Below, piece by piece: positions 63,167 through 64,000 of a stretch of 64,000 nucleotides of DNA. The notes under the pieces were generated by a model. The model did not search any database. It saw nothing but the letters and a program-made list of their open reading frames with translations, and was not told the DNA's origin. Source of the DNA: Deltaproteobacteria bacterium. GTDB taxonomy: Bacteria > Myxococcota_A > Polyangia > Haliangiales > JADYYK01. The position numbers were made by a program, and so were the translations under genes. How positions within the stretch are numbered: the first letter of the stretch is position 1; the number at the start of each line of letters is the position of its first letter. The stretch lies in the NCBI GenBank assembly GCA_020853705.1, contig JADYYK010000190.1, positions 43,335-107,334 of the forward strand, given 5' to 3'.

Positions 63167-63913
63167 TCAGTTCAGCCACTTCTGCTTGGGCTCGTTGCGA
63201 CCGCCGGTCAGGACCTTGTAGCGCTTGCGCAGCCGGGCGGTGCGCCAGTTCTCCAGCCAGCGCGCCGGCGAGAAGCGGTAGCTGGTGATGAGCAGGGTGT
63301 ACAGGATGGCCACCGTGGTCGAGATCAGCATGATCCAGTCGCCCGCGATGGCGAGCTGGATGTAGCTCAGGCCGACGATGACCAGGGTCAGCTGGCGGGC
63401 CGACATCGGCAGCACGCCGAAGAAGGACACCGGCTGCTTGGACCACAGCACGCCGAAAGCGACGACCACGGCCAGGGTGGCCTCGTTGAAGCCGCCGAAG
63501 AAGCGCGGCTGGTAGAAGTGCGCCAGGGTGACGGCGACCAGGTTGGCCAGCACGCCGACCGACAGGAAGAAGAACAGGAAGCGACGCGGCCCCCAGTGCT
63601 GCTCGAGGGCGGGCACGAACAGCCACATGGCCAGGATGGAGAAGAAGAAGGCCAGCCCCGAGGTCTCCAGGAACATGGCAGTCAGCGGCTGCCACAGGTG
63701 CAGGGCGCCGAAGAACTGCATCGGCGACAGCAGCACACGCTCGATCATCCAGATCGGCTTGTTGCCGAAGGCCCACAGCACGAACATCGCGGCGTTGGCG
63801 ACGATCAGCCACATCACGACCGGGGTCATCCGGCCGCCGAGCTTCTGGGCGAACCCCGCCCCGGCTCCGCCGCCGCCTGCCGGGCGTGATCCTGGGGGAC
63901 GTCGCTTCTGCAT
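63167..63913 (-). CDS. Rhomboid-like membrane protein lacking the catalytic Ser/His
   Basis: 248 residues from ATG 63913; the first 25 residues are Pro/Gly/Arg-rich. About six helices: VVMWLIVANAAMFVLWAF, LTAMFLETSGLAFFFSILAM, LFVPALEQHWGPRRFLFFFL, then others. The WQPLTAMFLE and ALExxWGxRRFLxFF patterns match rhomboids. The expected GxSG is replaced by GGFNEATLA, the usual His of helix 2 is replaced by Glu (MFLE), and no catalytic His appears in the last helix. This looks like an inactive rhomboid (pseudoprotease), a chaperone- or Derlin-like role being possible. Confidence 0.7.
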   Translation of the reverse strand: MQKRRPPGSRPAGGGGAGAGFAQKLGGRMTPVVMWLIVANAAMFVLWAFGNKPIWMIERVLLSPMQFFGALHLWQPLTAMFLETSGLAFFFSILAMWLFVPALEQHWGPRRFLFFFLSVGVLANLVAVTLAHFYQPRFFGGFNEATLAVVVAFGVLWSKQPVSFFGVLPMSARQLTLVIVGLSYIQLAIAGDWIMLISTTVAILYTLLITSYRFSPARWLENWRTARLRKRYKVLTGGRNEPKQKWLN

Positions 63914-63920
63914 GAGCTTC

Positions 63921-63949
63921 AACCTAGCAACCAGGGTGCGGCCCGGCAA
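63921..63949 (-). promoter_or_regulatory. Promoter abutting the rhomboid-like gene
   Basis: Minus strand: TTGCCG (63949-63944), 17-base spacer, TAGGTT (63926-63921), seven bases to the ATG at 63913. The rest of the right edge (63950-64000) is GC-rich with GGCCGGC repeats and no recognisable gene. Confidence 0.35.
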
Positions 63950-64000
63950 GCCGGGCTGCGGTCCGGTGCTGGCGAGGTGCGGCCGGCGGCCGGCGGCCGA

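Overview
The base composition is very GC-rich. The gene content is dominated by lipoproteins, Asp/Cys-rich MopE-type proteins, PEGA/TPR membrane proteins, a TIGR02147 regulator paired with a lipoprotein, an FHA-sigma54 activator and a PilZ-receiver protein. Together these point to a chromosomal segment of a predatory or soil delta-proteobacterium in the Myxococcota (Polyangia/Haliangiales-like). This is inferred from gene content; no rRNA or tRNA gene was seen. About 39 protein genes fill the window and no gap exceeds about 230 bases.

Layout. 1-1.4 kb (-): a coupled operon of a small unknown protein, a LAS/extensin-like zinc peptidase and a truncated MNIO (DUF692) oxidase. 1.56-1.8 kb: an orphan excisionase-like helix-turn-helix gene. 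1.9-4.3 kb (-): an L,D-transpeptidase lipoprotein with a Cys-rich tail and a predicted outer-membrane protein. 4.4-13.9 kb: a set of envelope proteins (PEGA-like, MopE-like, an 8-repeat choice-of-anchor-D/LamG lipoprotein, a TPR anchor protein, two lipoproteins). 13.8-14.8 kb: the TIGR02147 regulator with a promoter/operator that can be read from sequence. 14.8-18.4 kb: a sulfatase-like lipoprotein and dnaJ. 18.4-20.9 kb (+): a lipoprotein coupled to a HupE/UreJ-like membrane protein. 20.9-24.4 kb: an FNR-like reductase and a REC-GGDEF-EAL protein. 24.6-41.4 kb: a MopE/PKD lipoprotein converging on a 4,861-residue protein with DUF11 repeats, an OmpA domain and a C-terminal barrel. 41.7-47.4 kb: two coupled lipoproteins, then an operon with an alpha/beta-hydrolase lipoprotein. 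47.5-52.5 kb: a TPR/peptidase-MA protein, a PilZ-REC protein and an MFS transporter. 52.7-59.4 kb: a small Cys-rich secreted protein, a histidine kinase, a carboxypeptidase-regulatory/PDZ protein, a PEGA protein with a hydrolase, and an NTF2-like protein. 59.4-64 kb: trpS, a YXWXGXW lipoprotein, an FHA-sigma54 activator and a rhomboid-like protein without catalytic residues.

Functionally this is mainly an envelope/surface region with signalling genes interspersed (c-di-GMP turnover, PilZ, histidine kinase, FHA-bEBP) and a few housekeeping genes (dnaJ, trpS).

The observations most worth following are these. (1) A 25-nt hairpin element sits exactly one base after the stop codon of three unrelated genes (dnaJ, the GGDEF/EAL gene, the FHA activator); two copies are identical and one differs by a single base. 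(2) About ten genes have a -35/-10-like promoter ending 5-11 bases before the start codon, suggesting leaderless or near-leaderless mRNAs, while other genes have good Shine-Dalgarno sites. (3) The giant DUF11-OmpA-barrel polypeptide looks like a surface protein that carries its own anchor. (4) A palindromic operator overlaps the -10 of the TIGR02147 gene. (5) Two mutually exclusive perfect hairpins lie upstream of the small Cys-rich secreted protein.
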